Shown one piece after another: positions 17,177 through 26,721 of a stretch of 57,134 bases of DNA. Each line of letters begins with the position of its first letter. Positions within the stretch are counted from its first letter, which is position 1. Source of the DNA: Flavobacterium sp. HTF (GTDB lineage: Bacteria; Bacteroidota; Bacteroidia; Flavobacteriales; Flavobacteriaceae); the NCBI RefSeq assembly GCF_003105115.1, contig NZ_QETH01000023.1, positions 1 to 57,134 on the forward strand. Reading direction: 5' to 3'. The notes beneath the pieces are model-generated. The model had not been told where the DNA came from, did no database searches, and saw nothing but the letters and a program-made list of their open reading frames with translations. The translations under genes and the position numbers were made by a program.

Positions 17177-18169
17177 ATGGTCAAGATTGGCAACATAGAA
17201 TTACCCGAATTTCCCTTATTACTGGCACCGATGGAAGATGTGAGCGATCCGCCGTTTCGCAGATTATGCAAAACGCATGGTGCTGACTTAATGTATTCTG
17301 AATTTATTTCGTCAGAAGGATTAATTCGTGATGCAATCAAGAGCAGAATGAAACTTGATATTTTTGATTATGAACGTCCTGTCGGAATACAGATTTTTGG
17401 TGGTGACGAAGAAGCAATGGCACTTTCTTCTAAAATTGTTTCTACGGTAAAACCAGATTTGGTTGATATCAATTTTGGATGTCCGGTAAAAAAAGTGGTT
17501 TGTAAAGGAGCCGGAGCCGGAGTTCTGAAAGATGTCGATTTGATGGTACGTCTGACAAAAGCGGTTATTCGCAGTACTGATTTACCTGTTACGGTAAAAA
17601 CACGTTTAGGCTGGGATGAAAGTTCTATTAATATTGATGAAGTTGCAGAAAGACTTCAGGATATTGGTGTTCAGGCTTTGACGATTCATGCGAGAACACG
17701 TGCGCAAATGTATAAAGGTCATGCTGATTGGTCGCATATTGCTCGTGTAAAAAACAATCCGAGAATTACAATGCCTATTTTTGGAAATGGCGATATAGAT
17801 AGTCCTGAAAAAGCATTAAAATATAAAAATGAATATGGTATTGATGGCATCATGATTGGTCGTGCTGCGATTGGTTATCCGTGGATTTTTAATGAAATCA
17901 AACATTACTTTAAGACCGGAGAACATTTACCTGCTCCAACCGTTATTGATCGTGTTGAAGCGGCCAGAAATCATTTACAATGGTCGATGGACTGGAAAGG
18001 TGAACGTTTGGGAATTGTAGAAATGCGTCGTCATTATACCAACTATTTTAAAGGAATCCATTCATTCAAAGAATTCAAACAAAAATTAGTTACCACTGAT
18101 GCTCCTGAAGATTTATTCGCCATTATGAAAGAAATTGAACAGGTTTATGCGGATTATGAGTTTGTTTAA
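17177..18169 (+). CDS. dusB: tRNA-dihydrouridine synthase (DusB-like)
   Basis: 330 residues from the ATG at 17177. A TTG six codons upstream falls within the promoter -7 box and is rejected. The protein reduces uridines in tRNA using FMN and NADPH. Seen: LLAPMEDVSDPPFR at the N-terminus, DINFGCPVKKVVCKGAGAGVL with the catalytic Cys loop, TVKTRLGWD, IHARTRAQMYKG and GNGDI, all Dus motifs. The DusB assignment rests on overall likeness, since most Bacteroidota carry a DusB-type enzyme. It has its own promoter, so it is not part of the pigment operon. Confidence 0.88.
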   Translation: MVKIGNIELPEFPLLLAPMEDVSDPPFRRLCKTHGADLMYSEFISSEGLIRDAIKSRMKLDIFDYERPVGIQIFGGDEEAMALSSKIVSTVKPDLVDINFGCPVKKVVCKGAGAGVLKDVDLMVRLTKAVIRSTDLPVTVKTRLGWDESSINIDEVAERLQDIGVQALTIHARTRAQMYKGHADWSHIARVKNNPRITMPIFGNGDIDSPEKALKYKNEYGIDGIMIGRAAIGYPWIFNEIKHYFKTGEHLPAPTVIDRVEAARNHLQWSMDWKGERLGIVEMRRHYTNYFKGIHSFKEFKQKLVTTDAPEDLFAIMKEIEQVYADYEFV

Positions 18170-18174
18170 AAGTA

Positions 18175-18210
18175 TAAAAAAAGGCCTTCAAAATTGAAGG
18201 CCTTTTTTAT
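18175..18210. terminator. Bidirectional terminator between dus and the MATE gene
   Basis: AAGGCCTTCA at 18181-18190 pairs perfectly with TGAAGGCCTT at 18195-18204 around a 4-base loop. The stem is flanked by A7 on the left and T6 on the right, so it can end transcription from either side of this convergent gene pair. Confidence 0.88.
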
Positions 18211-19637
18211 TATACTTGAATACGTTTCCACTTTCCTTTTTTATAGAAAAAGATTCCAGCTAAAGTAATGGCAGTTTCCGCAACCGGAATTGCGATAAAA
18301 ACTCCGGTCGGTCCCATCTTAAAGTGTTTTGCCAATATATAAGCTAATGGAATCTGGAACAACCAAAATCCGAAGAAATTGATTCCGGTTGGCGTCCAGG
18401 TATCTCCTGCCCCATTGAAAGTATTAATCAATACCATACCGATTCCGTAAAAAATAAATCCTACACTCATAATCTGCAAAGCTTCTACAGCAACGGTTTT
18501 TACCATTTCATCATTCGTGAAAAAGGAAATGATATACTCACCAAATCCTAATGTAATTATCATGATTGAAGCCATAAAAATAACATTATATCTTGCTGTT
18601 GTATAAACTGATTTTTCTGCACGGTCTATTCGTTTGGCGCCTAAATTTTGCCCAACCAGGGTTGCCGCTGCATTACTTAATCCCCATGCAGGAAGAATAA
18701 AAAACATCATAATCCTTAGTGCTGTCTGGTATCCTGCAGAACCATGATCTCCTCCGGTTGTTGCAACCAATTGAGCCAGAAAAATCCAGCTGCAGGATGC
18801 AATTACGAATTGTAAAACACCTGGGGCAGCAATTTTTATTAAGGCTTTTATTTGTTTAAAATCGGGAACAAAATACGAAGCGATGATTTTTAAAGCACCT
18901 TTTCCAAAAAACAAATGGTACAGCTGATATAAAACTCCAATGCTTCTTCCTAAAGTAGTTGCAATTGCAGCACCTGTTAATCCAAAAGCCGGAACAGGAC
19001 CAAAACCATTAATTAAAACCGGACACAAAATAATATTGCAAATATTCGCTAACCAAAGACTTTTCATGGCTATGGCAGCATTTCCTGCCCCACGAAAAAT
19101 TCCGTTGATCAAAAATAAAAGCATGATACATAAACTTCCCCCAAGCATAATTTGTGTAAAGATGTAACCATGCTCGGCAGCATCAACAGATGCCCCCATT
19201 AGTATCAGAATATCTTTGGCATAAATAAAACCCAGAATACTCATCACACTATTAATTACAAACGCAATAATAATAGCCTGCATACCTGCTTTTGCTGCTG
19301 CTACAGGATCTTTTTCTCCAATGCGGCGAGCCACGACAGCTGTAGCTGCCATACTGATTCCGATTGCAACTGAGTATACAATTGTAATCACAGATTCTGT
19401 TAAACCAACGGTTTGAATAGCAAAACTACTATGTTCAAGATGTCCGACAAAGTACAAGTCGACCAGTGCAAAAACAGATTCCATCATCATTTCCAAAACC
19501 ATCGGAATGGCTAATAAAATGACTGCTTTTTTGATACTCCCGGTTGTATAATCAAAAGATTCGTCTCCTTTGATTGCTAATTTTAATGTGGTAAAAATTT
19601 TAGAAAATAAACTCTTTTTTATTGTTGTCTCTGACAT
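18210..19637 (-). CDS. MATE family efflux transporter
   Basis: 475 residues with about 12 membrane helices. MATE features: an N-terminal half starting IPMVLEMMMESVFALVDLYFVGHL, an internal repeat beginning APGVLQFVIASCSWIF, and NAAATLVGQNLGA / GVLINTFNGAGDT equivalents in the two halves. It exports organic cations or drugs using Na+ or H+; the substrate cannot be told. It faces dus across a shared terminator. The 170 bases upstream contain the inverted repeat at 19701-19736. Confidence 0.88.
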   Translation of the reverse strand: MSETTIKKSLFSKIFTTLKLAIKGDESFDYTTGSIKKAVILLAIPMVLEMMMESVFALVDLYFVGHLEHSSFAIQTVGLTESVITIVYSVAIGISMAATAVVARRIGEKDPVAAAKAGMQAIIIAFVINSVMSILGFIYAKDILILMGASVDAAEHGYIFTQIMLGGSLCIMLLFLINGIFRGAGNAAIAMKSLWLANICNIILCPVLINGFGPVPAFGLTGAAIATTLGRSIGVLYQLYHLFFGKGALKIIASYFVPDFKQIKALIKIAAPGVLQFVIASCSWIFLAQLVATTGGDHGSAGYQTALRIMMFFILPAWGLSNAAATLVGQNLGAKRIDRAEKSVYTTARYNVIFMASIMIITLGFGEYIISFFTNDEMVKTVAVEALQIMSVGFIFYGIGMVLINTFNGAGDTWTPTGINFFGFWLFQIPLAYILAKHFKMGPTGVFIAIPVAETAITLAGIFFYKKGKWKRIQV

Positions 19638-19700
19638 GATATATTAGGATAAATGATAGAAATTCAGACATATTTATTGCCTGAACAGAAGTAAAAACGT

Positions 19701-19736
19701 AAGTATCCTAATTATTTAAAAAAACGAATTAGGATT
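19701..19736. repeat. Inverted repeat upstream of the MATE gene
   Basis: ATCCTAATT and AATTAGGAT pair over 9 bases around a 13-base A-rich loop, in the gap between the ABC permease end and the MATE start. It could be a terminator of the permease gene without a clear T run, or an operator of the pump gene. Nothing else is visible in this gap. Confidence 0.35.
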
Positions 19737-19807
19737 AAGCAGAAACAATCATATGCTTAAAGTTTTGAGACGATAAATATAAGTAATAATTTTTTTAACA
19801 GGAAATT

Positions 19808-21007
19808 TTAATCTAATAGCTTTTGACTTACTCTGCTGCTGGCGATTAAAGAAGCTACAAATCCAAGAGAAACGATTGTTGTCATTACCACAAATACATT
19901 TTCTAAGGTAAAAACTACGGGATAAGCCAAAGTAGGCGTTATCATAATTAGTTCATATTTTTGTTGCAAAAGCACCAGGATTATACCGAGAACAAGGCCT
20001 ATAATTCCGCCAAATATACTTAGTAAAGTTCCCTGAAGCAGAAATATTTTTCGCAGATGACTGATATCTGTTCCTAGATTAAAAAGGGTTTTGAGGTTTC
20101 CTTTTTTGTCCAGAATCATCATAATCAATGCGCCTATCAGATTAAAAAGAGCTACTATTATTACCAAAGTAAAAATAAGGTAAACGGCAATATTTTCAGT
20201 GTTGAGCATTTTGTATAAAGACTCGTTTAACTGGGCTCTGTTTTTTAATGTGATTTTGTTTTTGAAAATCCTTTTTAATTCTGCATTAATAGATTTTTCA
20301 TTTGCATTTTCTTTTAAATTGAATTCAATTCCGGAAATCTGATTGGGCTTGTACATCAATAATTCCTGCGCTAAACCTAAGTCTGCAAACACATATTTAG
20401 AATCCAGATCTTCACTTATAGAATAAATCCCGACAGGAAGAACATCCGTTTTATTGAATGCTTCTTCCGGGTTTTCAAAAGCCCCTTTTCCGGGTTTTGG
20501 TGCAAATACTTGTAATGGATTTTCAAAATCTAAAATTCCCATCGAAAAATCCCTTGCAATTCCATAACCAACAACTACCTGATAGGTATCTGGTTTCAGC
20601 CATTGCCCATTAAAGAGTTTTTTCTTAATGTCATTTACAACCACATAGTTACTGTCAACTGCTTTTAAAGTGGTAACCTGTTGTTTGTCTTTAAACAAAA
20701 ACAATACACGCTCTTCTATGATTTTGGTGTAGGAGGCAACACCTTCAATATTTTTAATTTCTTTTTCCTGATCGGGAGTAATCAAAAATGATTTTCCATA
20801 AGTAATGGTCATTTTTAGATCAGGATCAATTTCATTTGTAAACGAAAGACTAAAAACTTTTAACCCGCTAAAAACTGACAATACCACAAACAAAGCCATT
20901 GTACCAACAATAATTCCCATGCTGGCAATGTAGTTGATAATATTAATAGCATTGTTTTTACTTCTGCTGAAAATATATCGTTTGGCTATGTAAAGAGGGA
21001 AATTCAA
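19808..21007 (-). CDS. FtsX-like ABC transporter permease (LolC/LolE type)
   Basis: 399 residues. The layout is that of lipoprotein-releasing permeases: the N-terminal MNFPLYIAKRYIFSRSKNNAINIINYIASMGI with helix 1, a large periplasmic domain (~50-265), then three helices (~270-390) with LKTLFNLGTDISHLRKIFLLQGTLLSIFGGIIG. The start is TTG at 21007, one base after the rbfA stop; the LNFPLYIAKRY beginning is standard for the family. It should work with a LolD-like ATPase, not encoded here, to extract lipoproteins from the inner membrane. Confidence 0.85.
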   Translation of the reverse strand: MNFPLYIAKRYIFSRSKNNAINIINYIASMGIIVGTMALFVVLSVFSGLKVFSLSFTNEIDPDLKMTITYGKSFLITPDQEKEIKNIEGVASYTKIIEERVLFLFKDKQQVTTLKAVDSNYVVVNDIKKKLFNGQWLKPDTYQVVVGYGIARDFSMGILDFENPLQVFAPKPGKGAFENPEEAFNKTDVLPVGIYSISEDLDSKYVFADLGLAQELLMYKPNQISGIEFNLKENANEKSINAELKRIFKNKITLKNRAQLNESLYKMLNTENIAVYLIFTLVIIVALFNLIGALIMMILDKKGNLKTLFNLGTDISHLRKIFLLQGTLLSIFGGIIGLVLGIILVLLQQKYELIMITPTLAYPVVFTLENVFVVMTTIVSLGFVASLIASSRVSQKLLD

Positions 21008-21008
21008 C

Positions 21009-21401
21009 TTATGATTTTCTTCTTTTTTCTAAAAGATCACGATTTTCTATTGGGTTTTCTCTCCCGGCAAGGGCATTATCTATTTTTTCGATATAATCTA
21101 AAGAGTCATCAATAAAGAAAACCAAATTTGGTACACGGCGCAATTGCAAACGTACACGTTGCGATAAATCGTGTTTAATTAAAGTTGTATTAGATTTTAT
21201 TCCTTCTAAAGTTTCCTGGGCTTTCTCCTGAGGAAATATACTTAAATATACTGTTGCCACTGATAAATCTGAAGTCACACTAACTTTGGACACTGAAATC
21301 ACTAAATTACTAATTCCGTTTTTTCGCACTTCACCTTGCAAAATATCAACCAAATCTTTTTGGATGACACCGCCTATTTTTTTCTGTCTGTTTGTTTCCA
21401 T
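21009..21401 (-). CDS. rbfA: Ribosome-binding factor A
   Basis: 130 residues. RbfA binds the 30S subunit and helps mature the 5' end of 16S rRNA. Seen: METNRQKKIGGVIQKDLVDIL, VSVTSDLSVATVYLSIFP (the KH-like core), and LRRVPNLVFFIDDSLDYIEKID, the classic C-terminal RbfA motif. It has its own promoter and is directly followed by the ABC permease gene, so the two are co-transcribed. Confidence 0.92.
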   Translation of the reverse strand: METNRQKKIGGVIQKDLVDILQGEVRKNGISNLVISVSKVSVTSDLSVATVYLSIFPQEKAQETLEGIKSNTTLIKHDLSQRVRLQLRRVPNLVFFIDDSLDYIEKIDNALAGRENPIENRDLLEKRRKS

Positions 21402-21405
21402 AGTG

Positions 21406-21437
21406 CAAAAATACTATTTTAAAATTCAATCATACAA
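21406..21437 (-). promoter_or_regulatory. Bacteroidota promoter for rbfA
   Basis: On the minus strand, TTG (21435-21437) and TATTTTTG (21406-21413) are separated by 21 bases and the -7 box ends 4 bases before the rbfA ATG. The match to the flavobacterial consensus is complete. Transcription would begin at or very near the start codon. Confidence 0.6.
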
Positions 21438-21629
21438 TTTCGAATAAACAATAGGACGATTTTTACATTGTTATTTGTTTTTATCACTGCCTGAATTTGT
21501 ACTGCTTTATAAAATTAAAAAAAATAGATCAATTAAAATCCTAAAAGCTAATGTTTTAAAGATGATATAAGTCATATTTTTTATCAGAAATATTGCACAA
21601 ATTTGATAGAAATATAACAACTGTCCATT

Positions 21630-22049
21630 ATGAAAAAAAGAGAGCCTATCAGTCATATAATGACTAAAAGTGTAGTTACAGTAAATCAAAATGATAGCCT
21701 GAAAGAAGTTGTAACTAAATTAAGATCAAATTCGATTCGGCATATTCCCGTCGTTAATGGTAAAGAGGTAATCGGTATAATAAGCCGTACCGATATAAAC
21801 CGCTTAACTTTTGGTGCTTTGTTTGATGGTCAGGAAGGTGCAGATGAAGCCATTTTGGATATGCTTAGTATTTCACAAATTATGACTTCAAAACCCAAAA
21901 CAATATCTTCAGAAACTATTATTAAGGATTTGGCAGAAATTTTTGTGAAAGAAGAATTCCATGCTTTGCCTGTAGTTGATAATGGGCAATTAAAGGGAAT
22001 TGTCACCACCACAGATGTTATTCGATATTTAATAGAACAATATGATTAG
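21630..22049 (+). CDS. Two-CBS-domain protein
   Basis: 139 residues made up almost wholly of two CBS motifs: ISHIMTKSVVTVNQNDSLKEVV...HIPVVNGKEVIGIISRTDI and ISQIMTSKPKTISSETIIKDL...ALPVVDNGQLKGIVTTTDV. Such Bateman modules bind adenosine nucleotides and switch partner proteins. There is no effector domain, so the target is unknown. It stands alone between divergent rbfA and convergent envC-like genes, with a terminator directly after. Confidence 0.88.
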   Translation: MKKREPISHIMTKSVVTVNQNDSLKEVVTKLRSNSIRHIPVVNGKEVIGIISRTDINRLTFGALFDGQEGADEAILDMLSISQIMTSKPKTISSETIIKDLAEIFVKEEFHALPVVDNGQLKGIVTTTDVIRYLIEQYD

Positions 22050-22058
22050 TTGTTCAAC

Positions 22059-22090
22059 AAAAAAGGGAGCTAAATTAGCTCCCTTTTTTT
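22059..22090. terminator. Bidirectional terminator between the CBS and EnvC-like genes
   Basis: GGGAGCT and AGCTCCC pair around AAATT, with A6 before and T7 after, so the stem lengthens by A:T pairs. It lies between two convergent genes and serves both. Confidence 0.85.
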
Positions 22091-23342
22091 ATCTGTTTTG
22101 TAACCATCCTTCCGGATTATTGTTTGATGTATTTTGAAGAATCAAAAATTTAATAATTGTTTTTCCTGTGTCACCACTTGTTCTTACTTTCCCGATACTT
22201 TGTTTGATATTTACTTTATCTCCTTTATTTACAAATACCTGGCTTAAGTTTTGATAAACGGTAAAGTAATCTCCATGCTGAATCATAACCGCTCTGTTGA
22301 TTGGTGATAAAACAATAATACTCGAAACTTCTCCCTCAAATACCGCGCGGGCATTTGCTCCCTGTTCCGTAGTAATTTCTACTCCCGAATTATGAACCGT
22401 TAATGAAGGAACAAGAGGGTGCGGCTGATCTCCGTAGCCAAGCGATATAAATCCTTTTTCTACCGGCCATGGTAATTTTCCTCTATTGGCTTTAAAGTCG
22501 GCAGCTAAAAGTTTTCCCTCAGGGGTTAATGCAATTTTTGATGACGAAACCGCTGCTGTAGAAGCCGTTGATCCCGGATTGTCTTTTGCTTTCTCAAGAG
22601 CCGCTTTTCTGTTTGCTTCTGCAATAGCTTCACGAATCAAACGATCAATTTGCCTGTCAATTCTTTTTGCTTCTTGTTGTTTGCTCCTTGTATCGGCAAT
22701 AATTTTATTTTTATCTTTTTTGATCGAGTTAACAAGCTTTTGTTGTTCTTTCTTTTCAGCTTCCAAAGCGACACGTTCTTTATTGTTTTCAGCAATAATC
22801 TTTTTCTTAACTTGTCTCTGTCCGTCTAATTTTGCATTGAAATCTAATAATTGTGCACTTTTTGACTGAATTTCTAAACCTTGATTTTTTCTAAAAGAAG
22901 TATATTGTTTTAAATATTGTGCTCTTTTATAGGCCTGTAAAAAGTTTTCAGAAGATAAAATAAACATTGCCCGGCTTTGTTCTGAGCGGCTTTTATATGA
23001 TTTGAGAATCATTTTTGCATAATCTTCTTTCAGAACTTTCAGTTCTCTTTTTAACTTATTAACCTGAAGCTGATTAATATACATATCATTGGTCAAGAGT
23101 TTCTCTTGTTTTGCTGTTGTATTAATCAGTTTTTCTTTCAGTTTGATTTTATTTGCCTGAATTAAAATTACATTTACCGCCGATTTTTCTTTTGATTTTA
23201 CAGATTGCAACATCTTTTCGTTGTCTCTAATTTCCTGCTGAATCTGAGCTTTTCGCTGTTCAAGTTTTTCTTGTTGCGAGTCTTGTGCCCACATAAATGT
23301 AGTGGTGCATATAAAAATTAGGCTTAGGAGAAATTTTAGCAT
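22089..23342 (-). CDS. EnvC-like murein hydrolase activator with degenerate LytM domain
   Basis: 417 residues from the ATG at 23342; the earlier TTG (23363) lies in a -7-like box. A signal peptide (MLKFLLSLIFICTTTFMWAQ) is followed by a long coiled coil (about residues 20-245) and a C-terminal M23/LytM domain. The metal-binding residues are altered: HxxxD reads HNSGVEI, YxHL reads YQNL, and the final HxH is missing. As in EnvC, it should therefore not cut peptidoglycan itself but activate amidases during cell division. It ends a minus-strand envelope block of TPR and DUF4292 genes. Confidence 0.85.
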   Translation of the reverse strand: MLKFLLSLIFICTTTFMWAQDSQQEKLEQRKAQIQQEIRDNEKMLQSVKSKEKSAVNVILIQANKIKLKEKLINTTAKQEKLLTNDMYINQLQVNKLKRELKVLKEDYAKMILKSYKSRSEQSRAMFILSSENFLQAYKRAQYLKQYTSFRKNQGLEIQSKSAQLLDFNAKLDGQRQVKKKIIAENNKERVALEAEKKEQQKLVNSIKKDKNKIIADTRSKQQEAKRIDRQIDRLIREAIAEANRKAALEKAKDNPGSTASTAAVSSSKIALTPEGKLLAADFKANRGKLPWPVEKGFISLGYGDQPHPLVPSLTVHNSGVEITTEQGANARAVFEGEVSSIIVLSPINRAVMIQHGDYFTVYQNLSQVFVNKGDKVNIKQSIGKVRTSGDTGKTIIKFLILQNTSNNNPEGWLQNR

Positions 23343-23360
23343 GTTTCTATTTTCTTTTTG

Positions 23361-23368
23361 CAAATTTA
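23361..23368 (-). promoter_or_regulatory. Possible -7 box for the EnvC-like gene
   Basis: TAAATTTG on the minus strand, 18 bases before the chosen ATG and overlapping the stop of the DUF4292 gene. No good TTG lies at the right distance, so the promoter is tentative. Confidence 0.35.
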
Positions 23369-24145
23369 CTTAATTATAACCTTTTTATAGCCACTTGGCA
23401 CACTATAAGGAAAAGAAAGTTCTTCGTTGAACGAAATATTATTATAATTCAGATTGATATCTGTTTTTCCTTTAGGCTGAACGGCATTAATTTCAATTGC
23501 TGTCGGAATGGTTCCCTGATCAAAAACTTTGCTATCAGAGTATTTAATCTCCAACATTCTGTTTTCTGCAGGTTGCGAAATTTGTTCTTTTTGCAACAAA
23601 TATTTTTCAGGATCCAAAAAGAATGTTTTTTTGATATTTGCCTCTTTTTGATCCTCTAAACTAAAAAGATTTTCTACAATTGTCTGTGTGTATTTTCCTT
23701 TTCTCAAATCATCCAAAGCTTCTCCTACCAATAGATTCTGAACTTTGCTGTAATCCAGTTCAGTTCCAAGCCATTTGCTCAGGCTTGTAAAATCACCATC
23801 ATAATAGGTACCGTTTATTTTTTCGTAATAGCTTACTGATGTTGGTGTGATAAGTGCTTTTGCCATTGTTATTCCGAGAAAGCGAACACTTACTAAAATC
23901 TGTTTGTCTTTTTCAATTCTGATTTCGGCTGTAACATTCTGACTTTGTTTTTCATCAACATATTTTGCACTTGCTTTTATGTATAAAGTCTTAAAATCTA
24001 ATTTGTTATCGTAATGCTTTTCTATTGCTTTTTTGTCTGTTTTCGTCTCTACGACTTCTGTAGGATTGTTTTGAACGGCAACAGCTTTAGATTTACACGA
24101 AATCATAAAAACCGGAACCAATAATATTATTATATATTTTTTCAT
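23366..24145 (-). CDS. DUF4292 family lipoprotein
   Basis: 259 residues. Lipobox VPVFMISCKS near the N-terminus; an ATG two codons earlier (24151) is equally possible. The body matches DUF4292 of Bacteroidota: FKTLYIKASAKYVDEKQSQNVTAEIRIEKDKQILVSVRFLGI and later SQPAENRMLEIKYSDSKVF, a LolA/LolB-like beta-sheet pattern. Known members are uncharacterised. The stop is 9 bases from the preceding gene end and the next gene follows at once, so it belongs to the TPR - DUF4292 - EnvC run that I recall as conserved in flavobacteria. Confidence 0.82.
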   Translation of the reverse strand: MKKYIIILLVPVFMISCKSKAVAVQNNPTEVVETKTDKKAIEKHYDNKLDFKTLYIKASAKYVDEKQSQNVTAEIRIEKDKQILVSVRFLGITMAKALITPTSVSYYEKINGTYYDGDFTSLSKWLGTELDYSKVQNLLVGEALDDLRKGKYTQTIVENLFSLEDQKEANIKKTFFLDPEKYLLQKEQISQPAENRMLEIKYSDSKVFDQGTIPTAIEINAVQPKGKTDINLNYNNISFNEELSFPYSVPSGYKKVIIK

Positions 24146-24160
24146 CTGCATGTAGTCTTT

Positions 24161-25516
24161 TTACTTTTTTTTCTTTAATAACTCATTTGCTTTCAAAAAG
24201 TATTCCTCTTTTTTCTTAGCGTCTCCCAATCCATTGTAAGCTTCACTTAATTGTATATTAAAATTTGCCTCCAGCTTAGTATCGTCAACGACATAATCAA
24301 GTCCCATTTCTAAAACCGTTTTTGCATTTTTAAATTGCTGTAACTGGTTGTTTCCTAAACCTGCATAATAATAAAACTGAGGCTGGCTCGGATACACTTC
24401 AATCATGTTCATCGCTCTTTTTGTCATTGGCTCAAATTGTTTTGCCTGTTTATAAGCTTCAAGCAAAAGCAAATTTGTCTCACGATCCGTATCTGAGTTT
24501 GCTTTTAGATCCTTCTCATAATATTTAATCGCATTTTCAAATTGATTTTTGCTGTGATAAAATTTACCAATTTCTTTGGCAACATCAACTTGTTTGTCAT
24601 TATCAAAATATGAAATTGCTTTTTCTAAATCCGGAGCATATTGCGGATTTTTATTTACATAAATCAAAAATTCATTAAGCGTTCGGTGTTTTATTTTTGA
24701 ATCAATTTTTGAACTTGACAAAATTACATTCATCGATTTGATTGCTTTGTCGGCTTGATTTGCATCAAGATATCCTTTAAATAAACTTACTTGTCCCCAT
24801 TCAGAATTTGGAATTTCTTTTGCCAGTTGTTTTGCAACTTCTAACGCCTTATCTGTCTCGTCGGCTTTCGAATACAAAAAAATCAGATTTACATAATTCG
24901 ATTCTTCTTTTGGATTCTTTTTAATCTGATCAATCAAATTACCAATTTCTGCATTTTGATATTTTCCCTGGGATAAAATCTGGTTTTTATAAATCTCACG
25001 ATCAGAAGATTTTCCAAATTTATCGTTCATTTCATTAATAGCAACAAGAGCTTTATCATATTGATTGGTAATCATATATAACGAAATCAGATCGTCTTTA
25101 TATTCTTCATCAAAAACAATAATTTTCTGAATCGTTTCTATTGCCAGAGGATAGTTTTTGGTTTCATAACTTACATCATAAATTCCAAGCCAAAACCATT
25201 TATTCTTAGGATCTATCTGAGTTGCTTTTTCAAAGAAATCCTGTGCATTTCTATACTCTTTTAATGCAAGGTAGTTTTTTCCCAACTCAAAATAAGCTAC
25301 GGCATCATTGGGTTTTAACTTAATGCATTTCTCTAATGATACAATTGCTTTATCATAATTTTCGATTCCTTTTTGTTTTAATGATTCATAAAAAGAATCC
25401 TGATATTCATCTGCTGCCAATGCAATATCTTCCGGTTCAGTCTGAGCCTTAACCGATGGTATACTGCCAAGCAAAGTGATAAATAAAAACAGTAAAACTC
25501 CTTTTCTCATTTTCAT
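24161..25516 (-). CDS. Exported tetratricopeptide-repeat protein
   Basis: 451 residues with a signal peptide (cleaved near SVKAQTEPED). From residue ~40 to the end it is a series of TPR units, for example AVAYFELGKNYLALKEYRNAQDFFEKA and NQFENAIKYYEKDLKANSDTD. It is a periplasmic or outer-membrane scaffold by inference. It lies between the nucleotidyltransferase and DUF4292 genes on one transcript. Starts at 25516 and 25510 are both possible. Confidence 0.82.
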   Translation of the reverse strand: MKMRKGVLLFLFITLLGSIPSVKAQTEPEDIALAADEYQDSFYESLKQKGIENYDKAIVSLEKCIKLKPNDAVAYFELGKNYLALKEYRNAQDFFEKATQIDPKNKWFWLGIYDVSYETKNYPLAIETIQKIIVFDEEYKDDLISLYMITNQYDKALVAINEMNDKFGKSSDREIYKNQILSQGKYQNAEIGNLIDQIKKNPKEESNYVNLIFLYSKADETDKALEVAKQLAKEIPNSEWGQVSLFKGYLDANQADKAIKSMNVILSSSKIDSKIKHRTLNEFLIYVNKNPQYAPDLEKAISYFDNDKQVDVAKEIGKFYHSKNQFENAIKYYEKDLKANSDTDRETNLLLLEAYKQAKQFEPMTKRAMNMIEVYPSQPQFYYYAGLGNNQLQQFKNAKTVLEMGLDYVVDDTKLEANFNIQLSEAYNGLGDAKKKEEYFLKANELLKKKK

Positions 25517-25555
25517 TATTTCATTTTAAACAAAATGGATCTTTAAATTGCTATT

Positions 25556-26572
25556 TTATTCTAGAACAGAGTAATCACCTATGCTTACGCTGGTAAACTT
25601 GCCATCATAAATAACGTGATTTCCTATCATTGCATTATCTAAGTTAGCATTTTTTATTTGAGAATAAGTCTGCACTAAGCTATTTTTAACAGTACTGTCA
25701 ATTACATGACATCCATTTCCGATAGAAACATTTGGCCCTACAGTTGCGTTTTTCAGAACAACATTTTCGCCAATATAACAAGGTGGGATAATTGTTGCGT
25801 TTTCTAATTTAACATTATAATCAACTAAATGTTCCCCGTCATTATGTAAAAAACCTAACATTCTGGAATTAGTTTCAACGGTAACATCTTTATTTCCGCA
25901 GTCCATCCATTCATCTACACTTCCGGTTTTAAAAACTTTCCCGTTTGCCATCATGGCTTTTATTCCGTCATTAATCTGATATTCACCGCCATTTTGAATA
26001 TTATTATCTAATACGTTCTGAAGTTCTTTTTTCAGATCTCCAACTTCTTTAAAATAATAGATTCCGATAACAGCCAAATCGCTTACAAACTCTTTTGGTT
26101 TTTCAACCAATTCTATAATTTCATTGTTTGGATTTAATTTTACAACTCCAAAAGCTTCCGGTTGTTCTACTTGTTTAACCCATATTACTGCATCAGCAGC
26201 TGGATCTAATTCAAAATCTGCTCTGATCAGAGTATCTGCGTAAGCAATAACTGCCGGTCCTGACAATGATTCTTTTGCACACATAATAGCATGTCCGGTA
26301 CCTAATGGCAAATCCTGACGGTAAATTGATGCTTTTGCTCCTAAACTTCCGGCCAGCTCTTCTAAACTTGCTACAAGATCATCTCCAAAAAAAGCAGGGT
26401 CTCCTAATATAAAAGCAACTTCATCGATAGGTTCTTTTAATATTTTAGCGATATCCTCTACTAAACGATGAACGATAGATTTCCCTGCAACAGGAATTAA
26501 TGGTTTTGGAACTGTTAAAGTATGTGGTCTAAGTCGTGATCCACGACCCGCCATTGGAACGATTATTTTCAT
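25556..26572 (-). CDS. Sugar-phosphate nucleotidyltransferase
   Basis: 338 residues. The N-terminal Rossmann-like domain opens with VPMAGRGSRLRPHTLTVPKP, the nucleotidyltransferase signature, and has AYADTLI as the metal site and a VEKPKEF loop. The C-terminal ~90 residues show hexapeptide-like repeats (NATVGPNVSIGNGCHVIDSTVKNS) of a left-handed beta helix. It makes an NDP-sugar from a sugar-1-phosphate; glucose, mannose or other substrates are all possible. The gene lies between dut and the TPR gene with gaps of 149 and 39 bases. Confidence 0.85.
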   Translation of the reverse strand: MKIIVPMAGRGSRLRPHTLTVPKPLIPVAGKSIVHRLVEDIAKILKEPIDEVAFILGDPAFFGDDLVASLEELAGSLGAKASIYRQDLPLGTGHAIMCAKESLSGPAVIAYADTLIRADFELDPAADAVIWVKQVEQPEAFGVVKLNPNNEIIELVEKPKEFVSDLAVIGIYYFKEVGDLKKELQNVLDNNIQNGGEYQINDGIKAMMANGKVFKTGSVDEWMDCGNKDVTVETNSRMLGFLHNDGEHLVDYNVKLENATIIPPCYIGENVVLKNATVGPNVSIGNGCHVIDSTVKNSLVQTYSQIKNANLDNAMIGNHVIYDGKFTSVSIGDYSVLE

Positions 26573-26721
26573 TTGATTTTATTTTTATGGGAAGATTAAA
26601 AATCTTCAAGTGTTGGTTTGGTTCAAATTAATTTAACACAATTCGCGTATTTTGAAAGTATATATTTACTCTCTAAAATACTTATGTATGCAATAAAGAT
26701 TTATTGAAATGTTATTGCAAA

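Noticed and set aside
22486..22869. Plus-strand ORF of 127 codons
   Set aside because: Antisense to the coiled-coil part of the EnvC-like gene; its Leu/Ser-rich composition is a by-product of Glu/Lys-rich code.
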